Assembly: GCF_016908935.1 (NCBI RefSeq)
Contig: NZ_JAFBEV010000007.1
Location: 1 to 64,000, forward strand
Source: Sporolactobacillus spathodeae
Lineage (GTDB): Bacteria > Bacillota > Bacilli > Bacillales > Sporolactobacillaceae
Direction: 5' to 3'
Length of the DNA: 64,000 bases
Shown piece after piece: positions 55,228-63,969 of the stretch. Below the pieces are notes generated by a model, which was not told the DNA's origin, made no database searches, and was given only the letters and a program-made list of their open reading frames with translations. Each line of letters begins with the position of its first letter. The first letter of the stretch is position 1. The position numbers and the translations under genes are program-made.

Positions 55228-55407
55228 ATGCCTGAAAACAAGAAGAATGCATTTGATGAAAAGTTAAACCAAGAACAGTCGTTTAACCTGGAATTCTCTG
55301 AACCACTTGACGAACATTCCGTTGAAGAGCGCGAACGCGCACAGCGAACTGGCGATGAAAACAATTACGACACCAAGAACAGCAGCAGCAAGTACAACAA
55401 AAAATAA
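55228..55407 (+). CDS. Small hydrophilic protein of unknown function
   Basis: A 59-codon ORF begins MPENKKNAFDEK and ends in SSSKYNKK. It is highly polar, rich in Glu, Asn, Lys and Ser, without hydrophobic segments. A strong bidirectional terminator follows it by 10 bp, which supports real transcription, and it is divergent from the ppk2 gene. The ribosome binding site is weak (AAAGAAAGCCG). It could be a spore-associated or stress protein by composition, but no family was recognised. Confidence 0.55.
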   Translation: MPENKKNAFDEKLNQEQSFNLEFSEPLDEHSVEERERAQRTGDENNYDTKNSSSKYNKK

Positions 55408-55416
55408 GGGTTAGAC

Positions 55417-55458
55417 AAAAAGGATCCGTGCCTTTGATTCAGGCTACGGATCCTTTTT
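55417..55458. terminator. Bidirectional terminator between the small ORF and the UPF0210 gene
   Basis: AAAAAGGATCCGT and ACGGATCCTTTTT arms enclose a 16-nt loop; either strand gives a T-tail. Confidence 0.92.
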
Positions 55459-55504
55459 GATATGTCAGAAGGACCTGGCTACAATCCAATTTTTTCCACT
55501 AAGC

Positions 55505-56860
55505 TTAGTTTTTGAATGAATGAATCGGCGATGGAATTCTACCACCGCGGGCAATGAAAGCCGCCGAGGATTCTTGGCTGACAGCCATAACCGGCGCATG
55601 TCCGAGCAGACCGCCGAATTCAACGGCGTCGCCTACCTTCGTGCCCGGAGCTGGAATGACGCGAACCGCCGTCGTTTTATTATTAATGACACCGATAGCC
55701 GCTTCATCGGCGATGATAGCAGAAATGGTTTCCGCTGGTGTATCGCCAGGAATTGCGATCATATCAAGACCAACCGAGCAAACCGCGGTCATCGCTTCTA
55801 ATTTTTGAAGATTAAGGGCGCCCTTTTCAACTGCCTCAATCATTCCCGCATCTTCTGAAACCGGGATGAACGCGCCGCTCAGACCGCCGACATGGCTGCA
55901 AGCCATGACGCCGCCCTTCTTGACGGCATCGTTCAACAAGGCAAGTGCTGCTGTTGTGCCGTGCGCACCCGCCGCTTCGAGTCCCATTTCTTCAAGAATA
56001 CGAGCAACCGAATCGCCAACAGCCGGTGTCGGCGCGAGCGAAAGATCAACGATTCCGAACGGCACACCGAGACGGTTTGATGCTTCATGACCGACAAGCT
56101 GGCCCATTCGCGTAATTTTGAAGGCAATTTTTTTTATGGTATCGGCGACAACATCGAAAGGCTGTCCTTTTACTTTCTCAAGTGCTCGCTTGACGACACC
56201 TGGACCGCTGACCCCGACATGAATGACGCTATCTGCCTCGCCTACCCCGTGGAAAGCACCCGCCATAAATGGATTATCCTCCACAGCATTGGCAAAAATA
56301 ACCAGTTTGGCACAGCCTAACCCCTGATTTTCAGCAGTCAATTCGGCTGTTTTTTTGACAATAACACCCATCTCACGCACCGCATCCATATTGATTCCTG
56401 TACGCGTCGAGCCGATATTGACAGAGGAACAGACAAGTTCCGTTGTTGCCAGCGCTTCAGGAATGGATTGAATCAAACGTGCATCGCCAGACGTGTACCC
56501 TTTTTGCACCAATGCGCTGAAACCGCCGATGAAATTGACGCCGGTTTCCTTGGCAGCCGCATCCAGTGTTTTAGCAAAAGCCGTAAAATTCGTGTCGGCT
56601 GATGCGCCAGCAATAAGAGACATCGGTGTTACCGAAAGGCGCTTATGAATGATCGGAATCCCATACTCGTTTTCTATCGCTTCGCCTGTTTCAACAAGAT
56701 GGGCCGCCAATCGGGTGATTTTATCATAAATTTTCTGCCGTGCCCGCGCACCATCGCTATCGATGCAGTCCAAAAGCGAAATACCCATTGTAATGGTTCG
56801 GATATCCAGTTTTTCTTCCTCAATCATCCGAATCGTTTCCATTATCTGTGTTGTTTCCAT
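55505..56860 (-). CDS. UPF0210/PFL-fold family protein
   Basis: The 451-residue protein belongs to the UPF0210 (DUF711) family, whose structure resembles pyruvate formate-lyase but which lacks the glycyl-radical site. Family blocks include [12 protein letters not shown] near residue 22, the ADTNFTAFA block, and [22 protein letters not shown] near residue 170. Function unknown. It begins 14 bp after the ACT-domain gene, a pairing widely conserved in Firmicutes and suggestive of amino-acid-responsive metabolism. Confidence 0.88.
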   Translation of the reverse strand: METTQIMETIRMIEEEKLDIRTITMGISLLDCIDSDGARARQKIYDKITRLAAHLVETGEAIENEYGIPIIHKRLSVTPMSLIAGASADTNFTAFAKTLDAAAKETGVNFIGGFSALVQKGYTSGDARLIQSIPEALATTELVCSSVNIGSTRTGINMDAVREMGVIVKKTAELTAENQGLGCAKLVIFANAVEDNPFMAGAFHGVGEADSVIHVGVSGPGVVKRALEKVKGQPFDVVADTIKKIAFKITRMGQLVGHEASNRLGVPFGIVDLSLAPTPAVGDSVARILEEMGLEAAGAHGTTAALALLNDAVKKGGVMACSHVGGLSGAFIPVSEDAGMIEAVEKGALNLQKLEAMTAVCSVGLDMIAIPGDTPAETISAIIADEAAIGVINNKTTAVRVIPAPGTKVGDAVEFGGLLGHAPVMAVSQESSAAFIARGGRIPSPIHSFKN

Positions 56861-56874
56861 GCTTTGGTTCTCCT

Positions 56875-57144
56875 TTACAAACTATGCATCGAAGTGAAAA
56901 TTTCTTCGCGCTGAATTTTAATTTGCACATGCAGAGCATCGCCCTTATCATTCAAAGCCTGTTTGATTTCGCCGAAATTGCAGTTCGCGGACTCAAGATC
57001 GAGAACCATCATCATTGTAAAATAGCCGTTCATAATGGTCTGCGATACATCAAGAATATTAATTTTCAATTCCGCCAGTTGATTGCTGACCCCCGCAATA
57101 ATACCAACATTGTCCTTGCCGATAACCGTTAAAATCGCCTTCAT
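56875..57144 (-). CDS. ACT-domain protein (UPF0237)
   Basis: The 89-residue protein is a single ACT domain with the start [18 protein letters not shown] and the DVSQTIM turn; ACT domains bind amino acids or other small effectors. The ATG at 57144 follows GAGGGG. It precedes the UPF0210 gene, with which it is consistently associated, so it is probably its regulatory partner. Confidence 0.88.
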   Translation of the reverse strand: MKAILTVIGKDNVGIIAGVSNQLAELKINILDVSQTIMNGYFTMMMVLDLESANCNFGEIKQALNDKGDALHVQIKIQREEIFTSMHSL

Positions 57145-57287
57145 GTGAGCACCCCTCAAATTGTTATCACGTAACGATCCCGTTGTTTCTCGATGTTCTA
57201 TAGCCTTTCCAGAAAAACACAGTGCAGTTGTCGTTTTATTGACAAAAAGGAAACGTTCTTATAAGATAAGAAATGTCTTAAAGACAT

Positions 57288-57358
57288 GCGGGTGTAGTTT
57301 AATGGTAAAATTAGAGCTTCCCAAGCTCTCGTCGTGGGTTCGATTCCCATCACCCGCT
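57288..57358 (+). tRNA. tRNA-Gly (anticodon CCC)
   Basis: The 71-nt gene folds as a cloverleaf: acceptor GCGGGTG/CACCCGC, D-arm TTTAATGGTAAAA, anticodon stem AGAGC/GCTCT around TTCCCAA giving CCC, and T-arm GTGGGTTCGATTCCCAT. The 3' CCA is not encoded. It reads GGG codons; most Bacillales rely on the UCC and GCC isoacceptors, so a dedicated CCC gene is noteworthy. A terminator follows. Confidence 0.95.
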
Positions 57359-57372
57359 TCTTATCCGATTTA

Positions 57373-57400
57373 AGAGAGCGCCTCTGGCGCTCTTTTCTTT
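57373..57400 (+). terminator. Terminator of the tRNA-Gly gene
   Basis: AGAGCGCC and GGCGCTCT arms with a 3-nt loop followed by TTTTCTTTT. Confidence 0.92.
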
Positions 57401-57421
57401 TGCCTGCAATCGGCAGGACGT

Positions 57422-58018
57422 CTAAATACTGGTCACTTTTCCAAATGCATGAAGATGGTCGATACAATTATAGTCGATAATCTTCCACGTATTCGCACAC
57501 GATTCAATATGGCAGATGCATGTATTAAATAGTTTCGTTTTTCCTGTGCCGATTTTGCCATCAGAGAGGGTGGCGAGAATCACATTGATTAGGCCACCAT
57601 GTGCAACAAGCAGCACTTTCGCTTTTGGTGCAGCCTGGTGAATGGCCGCCAATCCGTGCAAGACGCGCTCTTGAACCTGCTCAAATCGCTCCATGCCGGG
57701 GATATTCATATCCGGAAAATGCTGATCCCGCTCGGCAACAGTCATACCCGATGCTTCTCCGTAATCTTTTTCAATAAAATCGGCGCTCTCAATAAGGGGA
57801 AGCGCTCCGATGTAGGAATTGATCACTTCTGCGGTCTGCTTGGCGCGAAGAAGTGGGCTTGTGTATACTGCCGCAAATGATTCCTTACTCAAGAATCTGC
57901 CCACAAGATCCGCCTGCTGTCTGCCTCTTGCGTTAAGTGGGATGTCTTCACGGCCTTGCAGTTTCCCCATCGCGTTCCAATCTGTTTCCCCATGCCTGAC
58001 CAGGCATATTGTTGTCAT
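57422..58018 (-). CDS. Histidine phosphatase (PhoE-like)
   Basis: The 198-residue protein has the RHG motif LVRHGETDWN near residue 9 (His9 phosphoacceptor), the LQGREDIPLNARG block, a second His in LLVAHGG near residue 140. It belongs to the phosphoglycerate mutase-like histidine phosphatases; broad-specificity phosphatase PhoE is the nearest type. The ATG follows ATGGAGG. Monocistronic. Substrate cannot be assigned. Confidence 0.85.
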   Translation of the reverse strand: MTTICLVRHGETDWNAMGKLQGREDIPLNARGRQQADLVGRFLSKESFAAVYTSPLLRAKQTAEVINSYIGALPLIESADFIEKDYGEASGMTVAERDQHFPDMNIPGMERFEQVQERVLHGLAAIHQAAPKAKVLLVAHGGLINVILATLSDGKIGTGKTKLFNTCICHIESCANTWKIIDYNCIDHLHAFGKVTSI

Positions 58019-58157
58019 GACTCAGCCTCCATCATTAGTACTCCAGCAAATACTTGCTCTCGTTTGATGCTTCCTTTTAGTATAACGAAAATAAAGTGAC
58101 TGTGTCTTGTACAAATATCGCCAATTTCACGAAAATTGTCAAATGACGTCGAGTAAT

Positions 58158-58320
58158 TAGAAAAACTAGGCTTTTTTTAACAATTGCGCTCTGGTCGCTC
58201 GCTTGCCGCGGGCGATCCGTGAGCCTCCTCGAACAACCTAGAATCCGCGGGGTCTCACTTGGCTCGCTTTTCCCGCAGGCGTCTCGCGCCTTCGCTACAT
58301 TTTTGCGTAAAGTCATATAC
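58158..58320 (+). repeat. Dispersed intergenic repeat, copy 8
   Basis: The hairpin is reduced (AACTAGGC then T-run), followed by CAATTGCGCTCTGG, GCCGCGGGCGATCCGTGAGCC, GGGGTCTCACTTGGCTCGC and CCCGCAGGCGTCTCGCGCC. It lies downstream of nupQ. Confidence 0.9.
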
Positions 58321-58383
58321 ACTCTTTATAAAAATAAACAGGGGCGGAATTCGCTACTCCACTCCTGTTCTCAGATCAAATTT

Positions 58384-59349
58384 TTATCTTTGGCCTTTTA
58401 TATATGGCAAACCATCTGCTTTCGGCGCAACTGCTCGTCCAACAAATCCTGTCAACACGATGAGCGTAAGCACGTACGGTGCAATCAGCAGATACACAGA
58501 TGGGAGTTGGTCCAAATAGGGAATCTGCTGGCTTGTGATGCTCAGGGACTGGGCAAAGCCGAAAAACAGTGAAGCACCAAGCGCGCCAAACGGATGCCAT
58601 TTACCAAATACAAGTGCAGCTAGCGCAAGAAACCCTTGGCCAGCAATTGTCGAAACATTGTAATTCGAGGTAATCGTCACGAGATAGACAGCACCGCCGA
58701 TTCCGCCGAAGATACCACTCAACACAACCCCGATATAACGCATTCTAATAACGTTTATACCAAGTGTATCAGCGGCTGCAGGGTGTTCGCCGACCGAACG
58801 CAATCTGAGTCCAAACGGTGTTTTGAAGATCACATACCAACAAACAAAGGCTGCGAGTATCGCCAGATAAGATGTATAAGTCACTTGTTGAAAAAATATC
58901 GGTCCAATGATTGGTATTTTGGAAAGCAGCGGAATATTGATTTTATCAATATTATTCTCAATATAAGGTGTCTGCCCTCCGCCATTATAAATTAATTTGA
59001 CAAGAAAGATTGTCAGTCCTGCAGCCAAAAAATTTAAAGCTACACCGCTGACCGTCTGATCCGCGCGGAAAGAAATTGACACGACCGCATGGATTAGCGA
59101 GAAAATGCCACCTGCAACTCCTGCAATCAGAATGGCTAGCCAAGGCGAAAAAGCACCAAAGCCCGAATGCTCTAAAGCTAGTGTAGCAACCGCCGCAGTA
59201 AAAGCCCCTACGGACATTAAGCCCTCGAGACCGATATTGACGACACCCGATCGCTCGGTGAAAACGCCGCCGAGCGAGGTGAAAATCAACGGTGCCGCTG
59301 TCAGCAGGGTCGAAGGAACGATGATGCACAGAACTTCGAAGAAACTCAT
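58384..59349 (-). CDS. nupQ: Nucleoside ABC transporter permease
   Basis: The 321-residue permease of the branched-chain-type (BPD_transp_2) family resembles B. subtilis NupQ (YufQ) and has about eight to nine hydrophobic segments, with the GEHPAAADTLGIN block near residue 205 typical of the family. It pairs with NupP, whose stop it overlaps by 4 bp. Together with NupO and NupN it imports nucleosides such as guanosine. Confidence 0.9.
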   Translation of the reverse strand: MSFFEVLCIIVPSTLLTAAPLIFTSLGGVFTERSGVVNIGLEGLMSVGAFTAAVATLALEHSGFGAFSPWLAILIAGVAGGIFSLIHAVVSISFRADQTVSGVALNFLAAGLTIFLVKLIYNGGGQTPYIENNIDKINIPLLSKIPIIGPIFFQQVTYTSYLAILAAFVCWYVIFKTPFGLRLRSVGEHPAAADTLGINVIRMRYIGVVLSGIFGGIGGAVYLVTITSNYNVSTIAGQGFLALAALVFGKWHPFGALGASLFFGFAQSLSITSQQIPYLDQLPSVYLLIAPYVLTLIVLTGFVGRAVAPKADGLPYIKGQR

Positions 59350-60413
59350 GCTTTATGTCTCCTTCCCATGAAACGGCCCCATGCCCACTGGACAACATAT
59401 CCCGAGCCGACAAAAAATATAATCAAGGCGATAATAATTTGAATTAATTCAATCGGTACACCGGCAACTGATTGCATGGTCAGGCCACCTGTCTGCAAAC
59501 CAGCGAACAGAGCGCCTGACAAAACAACGCCAATCGGCGTATTCAGCCCAAGTAGCGCAACTGCGATTCCGTTAAAACCAATCCCGGTGAATGTCGCATT
59601 AATCATCATATACTGATAGGTGCCCAAACCTTCCATAGCACCTGCAAGTCCGGCAAAAATTCCTGATATCGTCATCGATAGAATGATATTGCGGCTGACG
59701 TTCATTCCCGCATATTGCGATGCATCCTGACTGAAGCCTACGGAACGGAGCTCAAAGCCCATTGTTGTCCGCCACAGAATAAACCACATGGCGATTACTG
59801 CGAGTATGGCAACAATGAACCCCCAGTGGAGCCGAGAACCTTGTGTCAGGTTGGCAAGGAAATTTGACGCAAGTGACGCAGCAGGCGGTATCGTTGGTGT
59901 GCGTTCACCTTGCGTGAATAAGAACGTTTTAATCAAATAGCTTGTCGTATAAAGACTTATGTAGTTCATCATGATTGTCGATATGACTTCATGCACTTTA
60001 AAGCGCGCCTTAAGAAAACCTGGGATGAGCCCCCATAAACCGCCGGCCACTGCGCCGGCCAAAATGCTGAGCGGCAAAAGGATAAATTTTGGCAGGCTGT
60101 CAAATCCGATGGCGCAGGCAACCGAGGCGAACCAACCAGCCATCAGCTGGCCTTCAACACCGATATTGAACAAACCCGTGCGAAACGCAAAAGCAACCGC
60201 AAGTCCGGAAAGCACGAGCGGAATCATCGCTCGTATGGTCTCCCCTGCGTAATAAGGCTGTAAAAAAATCGACTGGACAATGGAACTATACGCGAGCAGG
60301 GGATCGTATCCTGTAGCCCACATGATAATGGCACCGCAGAGCAGGCCGAGTATGACAGAGATCACTGGAATCAGCAAAGTCATCCAGCTGATTTTCTTCA
60401 ATAATTGATTCAT
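59346..60413 (-). CDS. nupP: Nucleoside ABC transporter permease
   Basis: The 355-residue membrane protein resembles NupP (YufP): about ten hydrophobic segments, with the family stretch GLFNIGVEGQLMAG near residue 80 and the SVGFSQDASQYAGMN block near residue 235. It overlaps nupO by 4 bp and nupQ by 4 bp (ATGA type), indicating one transcript. Confidence 0.92.
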   Translation of the reverse strand: MNQLLKKISWMTLLIPVISVILGLLCGAIIMWATGYDPLLAYSSIVQSIFLQPYYAGETIRAMIPLVLSGLAVAFAFRTGLFNIGVEGQLMAGWFASVACAIGFDSLPKFILLPLSILAGAVAGGLWGLIPGFLKARFKVHEVISTIMMNYISLYTTSYLIKTFLFTQGERTPTIPPAASLASNFLANLTQGSRLHWGFIVAILAVIAMWFILWRTTMGFELRSVGFSQDASQYAGMNVSRNIILSMTISGIFAGLAGAMEGLGTYQYMMINATFTGIGFNGIAVALLGLNTPIGVVLSGALFAGLQTGGLTMQSVAGVPIELIQIIIALIIFFVGSGYVVQWAWGRFMGRRHKA

Positions 60414-61933
60414 GCTTGTTCTGCCCCCTTCTTACGCCCAGCCATTAGAAGACCGAGTTCACGTTCATCTGTCTCCTTTGGATTGACAATATCAATGATT
60501 TTCCCTTCGTAAATCACAGCAATCCGATCGCTGAGATGCAGAATTTCATCGAGTTCGAAGGAAACAAGCAGAACTGCTCGCCCCTTCTTTTTCTCTTCGA
60601 TTAATTTTCCATGGATAAATTCAATGGCCCCAATATCGAGACCACGTGTCGGTTGCGCAGCAATCAGCAATTTTGGGCTGCGATCTACTTCACGGGCAAC
60701 AATGACCTTTTGTTGGTTGCCTCCAGATAGCGAACGGGCAAGAACTTTTTCCGAAGGTGTCCGCACATCAAATTCCTGAATGAGCTGCTTCGCCTTTTTA
60801 GAAATAACACTGTGATTCAGAACACCCAGATTTGAGAATGGTCGCTGATAGTAGGTCTGCAACACCGTATTTTCGCCGACGGTGAAATTCATCACCAAGC
60901 CGTGCTTCTGCCTATCTTCCGGAATATAGCCAAGGCCTGCCTCAATGATTTTCCGAGTATGCCGATTCGTGATATCTTTCCCATCTAAAGCGATGGATCC
61001 TTGCGTTACCTTGGCCAAGCCGGCAATCGCTTGAACCAATTCCTGCTGACCATTGCCGTCGACGCCGGCGATACCAAGAATTTCTCCGCCATGAACCGTC
61101 AAATTCAGTCCATTCACCGTATGAACCTTGCGGGCATCCTGAACAACGAGGTCCTTAATTTCGAGAACCGCTTCTTTCGGTTCATAAGGTGCGTTGTTGA
61201 TTTGTGTATTGACTTTGCGTCCAACCATCATATTCGCAAGTTCTTCAGGACTCGTTTCGTCAATCTTGACGCGATCAATCATTTTGCCGCGACGAATGAC
61301 CGTACATGAGCTACAAGATTCAAAGATTTCTTTGAGTTTATGTGTGATCAGGATAATCGACTTGCCCTCTTGAACGAGCTTCTTCATAATCTCTATGAGT
61401 TCCTGTATTTCAAGCGGCGTCAATACAGCGGTCGGTTCGTCCAAAATCAGAATATCGGAACCGCGATACAAGGTCTTGAGAATCTCGACACGCTGCTGCA
61501 TGCCCACAGTGATATCTTCAACTTTTTTCAACGGATCCACTTTCAGACCGTATCTTTCCGATAGTTCGCGAACAATCCGAACGGCCTCTTTCATATCCAG
61601 CCTGCCAAATCGTTTCGGTTCTTTTCCAAGCACAATATTTTCTGCTACTGTAAAGTTCTCAACGAGCATAAAGTGCTGATGAACCATGCCGATTCCAAGT
61701 TGATTGGCATCATTCGGATTATGAATTTCCGCCTTTTTTCCGTGGACATAAATTTCGCCTTGATCGGGCTGATACAGGCCGAATAATATATTCATCAGCG
61801 TTGATTTTCCAGCACCGTTTTCACCGAATAGCGCGTGAATTTCTCCTTCTTCGACTTGGAGCGTTATATCATCATTTGCGACAATGCCCGGAAACTCTTT
61901 TCGGATATGTCGCATTTCAATTGCATAGGGCAT
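60410..61933 (-). CDS. nupO: Nucleoside ABC transporter ATP-binding protein (double)
   Basis: The 507-residue protein carries two ABC domains: the first with Walker A GENGAGKST near residue 38 and Walker B DILILDEPTAVLTP; the second with signature LSGGNQQKVIVARE and a modified Walker B near AAQPTRGLD. This arrangement is typical of BMP-type importers (NupO/YufO). The ATG at 61933 follows GGGAGACA; the ORF extends upstream but without a comparable site. It drives NupPQ. Confidence 0.92.
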   Translation of the reverse strand: MPYAIEMRHIRKEFPGIVANDDITLQVEEGEIHALFGENGAGKSTLMNILFGLYQPDQGEIYVHGKKAEIHNPNDANQLGIGMVHQHFMLVENFTVAENIVLGKEPKRFGRLDMKEAVRIVRELSERYGLKVDPLKKVEDITVGMQQRVEILKTLYRGSDILILDEPTAVLTPLEIQELIEIMKKLVQEGKSIILITHKLKEIFESCSSCTVIRRGKMIDRVKIDETSPEELANMMVGRKVNTQINNAPYEPKEAVLEIKDLVVQDARKVHTVNGLNLTVHGGEILGIAGVDGNGQQELVQAIAGLAKVTQGSIALDGKDITNRHTRKIIEAGLGYIPEDRQKHGLVMNFTVGENTVLQTYYQRPFSNLGVLNHSVISKKAKQLIQEFDVRTPSEKVLARSLSGGNQQKVIVAREVDRSPKLLIAAQPTRGLDIGAIEFIHGKLIEEKKKGRAVLLVSFELDEILHLSDRIAVIYEGKIIDIVNPKETDERELGLLMAGRKKGAEQA

Positions 61934-62123
61934 GCCTTTGTCTCCCATCTCAGAATATGTAATGACAAGCAGATGAAGCAGCTTCATCTTCCTTTAACTT
62001 GAATGAATTGTCTCATTTCGGATGAAAATTTATTTATTTTCTCACCTAGTATAGCAAACATGTTCATTTATTGACTATGGCTTTCCGTAACAAAAAAATC
62101 GAGAAAACGCTGTTTTACTTATT

Positions 62124-62284
62124 AAGATAAACTTGGTATAGCCAAGTCTTTTTTAACAATTTTGCTTCGGCTGCTCGCTTGTAGCGGGCGCACCGCGAGC
62201 TCCTCAGACAAGCTGGAATCTGCGGGGTCTCGCTGGTTCGTTTTTCCCGTTGGCGTCTCGCGTCTTCGCTACATTCTTGCGTAG
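62124..62284 (+). repeat. Dispersed intergenic repeat, copy 9
   Basis: GATAAACTTGGTATAGCCAAG hairpin, then GCTTCGGCTGCTCGC, GTAGCGGGCGCACCGCGAGC, GCGGGGTCTCGCTGG and GTCTCGCGTCTTCGC. First of three tandem copies between nupO and nupN. Confidence 0.88.
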
Positions 62285-62395
62285 AAAAATTTGGCATAGC
62301 CAAAGTCCTTTTTTGTAACAATTGCGCTCTGGTCGCTCGCTTGCCGCGGGCGTCAGAGCGCAGTTGCTGCGTTTTTCGCGCAGAATCATAAAATT
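62284..62395 (+). repeat. Dispersed intergenic repeat, copy 10 (internal deletion)
   Basis: TTTGGCATAGCCAAAG hairpin with T-run, CAATTGCGCTCTGGTCGCTC, GCCGCGGGCGTCAGAGCGC and GCTGCGTTTTTCGCGC. The palindrome centre is missing. Confidence 0.85.
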
Positions 62396-62401
62396 CCTTG
62401 T

Positions 62402-62486
62402 AAGATAAACTTGGCGTAGCCAAGTCCTTTTAGGCGCCAGAGCACCTCGCTACATTTTTGTGCAAAAATCTTTATACTTTCTTAAA
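62402..62486 (+). repeat. Dispersed intergenic repeat, copy 11 (ends only)
   Basis: Only the two ends remain: GATAAACTTGGCGTAGCCAAG with CCTTTT, then AGGCGCCAGAGCACC, CGCTACATTTTTGTGC and TTTATACTTTCTTA. Confidence 0.85.
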
Positions 62487-62487
62487 A

Positions 62488-62530
62488 AAACGAAGGATGA
62501 GGCGCATGTGTTCGGCGCCTCATCCTTCTT
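62488..62530 (-). terminator. Terminator of nupN
   Basis: AAGGATGAGGCGC and GCGCCTCATCCTT form a perfect 13-bp stem with a T-run on the minus strand. It should separate nupN from nupOPQ. Confidence 0.95.
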
Positions 62531-62540
62531 GAAAGACAGA

Positions 62541-63617
62541 TTATTTTAAAGTTGCAAGGAAGCTTTTGTATGCTGCATCCGTCGCAGGAACTTTAATGCT
62601 ACCGTCAATAATCTTCTGCTTATATGTCTTGACAGCAGCAAGTGCTTTAGGCGAAATGTTTTTGGTTGTCGGTGCAATGCCAACACCATTTTGTTTCAAA
62701 CCATAAACGAGTACTTTGCCACCAGGGAATTTGCCTGCTTTTGTTCTCGCCGTTACATCATAGATTGCTTTGTCGACGCGTTTTACCATCGAAGTCAGCG
62801 TAACGTTTTGAGGAAGACCCTGTGCGTATTGATCCTTGTCTACACCAACTACCCAAACTTTCTTGCCATTCTTTGTCCGGTTTTTCGCTTCAGTGAATAC
62901 ACCGTTTCCTGTATCGCCTGCGGCTGCATAGATAATATCAGCGCCTTCAGTGTACATCGTCGAAGCGATGCTGCGTCCTTTATCTGGTGCGTTAAAAGCT
63001 CCAGCATATTGTACGTAAAGAGTAGCTTTCGGATTAACGGATTTAACACCGGCTTTGAAGCCGTTTTCGAATGCCTTGATCAATGCGGAATTGATACCAC
63101 CGACAAAGCCGATTTTGTTCGTCTTTGTTGTCAGTCCAGCAACAACACCGACAAGAAAGGATCCTTGTTCTGCTTCAAACGTCATGCTCGCAACGTTTTT
63201 CAAAGGTTTGTTGTTTTTGTCGACAGCAACTGCATCGACAATACCGAGATTTGCTTTAGGATTCTGTTCCGCAACTTTCTGAATGTCGCTCTGCATCAGA
63301 TAGCCGATACCGAAGACAACGTTGTAGTTCTGGTGAACCAATTGGTTCAAGTTCGGAGAATAATCTGAAGCTTGAGTTGATTGAAGGTATTTAACCTGAC
63401 TGCCTACCTTGAGGTTATTATCCTTACCGAATGATTTCAGGCCTTCCCAAGCTGACTGGTTGAATGATTTGTCATTGACACCGCCTGTGTCCGTAACCAT
63501 ACCTGCTTTGAAACTTTTCTTGGCAGTTGTACCTGCACTGCTATTTCCACAACCTGCGAGCGCAGTTGCCAGAACAACGACGAAAGCAAGAAGAACTGCT
63601 AGTCTCTTTTTAAGCAC
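62541..63617 (-). CDS. nupN: BMP-family nucleoside-binding lipoprotein
   Basis: The 358-residue lipoprotein is a basic-membrane-protein family solute receptor, most like NupN/TmpC-type nucleoside binders. The signal peptide ends in the lipobox ALAGC at residue ~22, and the core begins FKAGMVTDTGGVNDKSFNQ. The GTG at 63617 was chosen because AGGGGG lies upstream and puts the lipobox at normal length; the ORF extends further. It has its own strong terminator and lies 600 bp upstream of nupO, with repeats between, so binding protein and channel genes may be expressed separately. Confidence 0.92.
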   Translation of the reverse strand: MLKKRLAVLLAFVVVLATALAGCGNSSAGTTAKKSFKAGMVTDTGGVNDKSFNQSAWEGLKSFGKDNNLKVGSQVKYLQSTQASDYSPNLNQLVHQNYNVVFGIGYLMQSDIQKVAEQNPKANLGIVDAVAVDKNNKPLKNVASMTFEAEQGSFLVGVVAGLTTKTNKIGFVGGINSALIKAFENGFKAGVKSVNPKATLYVQYAGAFNAPDKGRSIASTMYTEGADIIYAAAGDTGNGVFTEAKNRTKNGKKVWVVGVDKDQYAQGLPQNVTLTSMVKRVDKAIYDVTARTKAGKFPGGKVLVYGLKQNGVGIAPTTKNISPKALAAVKTYKQKIIDGSIKVPATDAAYKSFLATLK

Positions 63618-63969
63618 ACAAAAACCCCCTACACATTTTTCCAAACTCACATTTTTTACTATAGATCATCTATCCCAAAAAAGAAACAGAAAATGCAACA
63701 AAAAGCGTAAATTATTGTAACTAAATAAAATAGTGTTCGTCTTTAATGCAGTTTCCTCTTAAAAAAACATTCAAAAGCAAGCAAATCCATCTTTTTAGCA
63801 AAGCAACTGTGTCATATAATATATTACCTTATTTTGTGAAAAATATGTGGCTTTCTGTCGGATTTTCTGACAAATCGTTTATTGACACTATTTTTTTAAA
63901 AAGACATGCTTCCACTGCCAATTGGAAAACTTGTGTTAAAATGAACGAAGCAAAAAAATATCAGGAGGA
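63618..63969. other. Divergent intergenic region
   Basis: AT-rich stretch that must hold promoters for nupN (minus) and for the gene at the window edge (plus). A TTGACA at about 63880 and a TAAAAT at about 63940 are visible but not at promoter spacing. No riboswitch recognised. Confidence 0.45.

Noticed and set aside
1-62486. CRISPR array as an explanation of the repeats
   Set aside because: The copies are far apart, over 100 bp long, internally palindromic and not separated by regular spacers; no cas genes are present.
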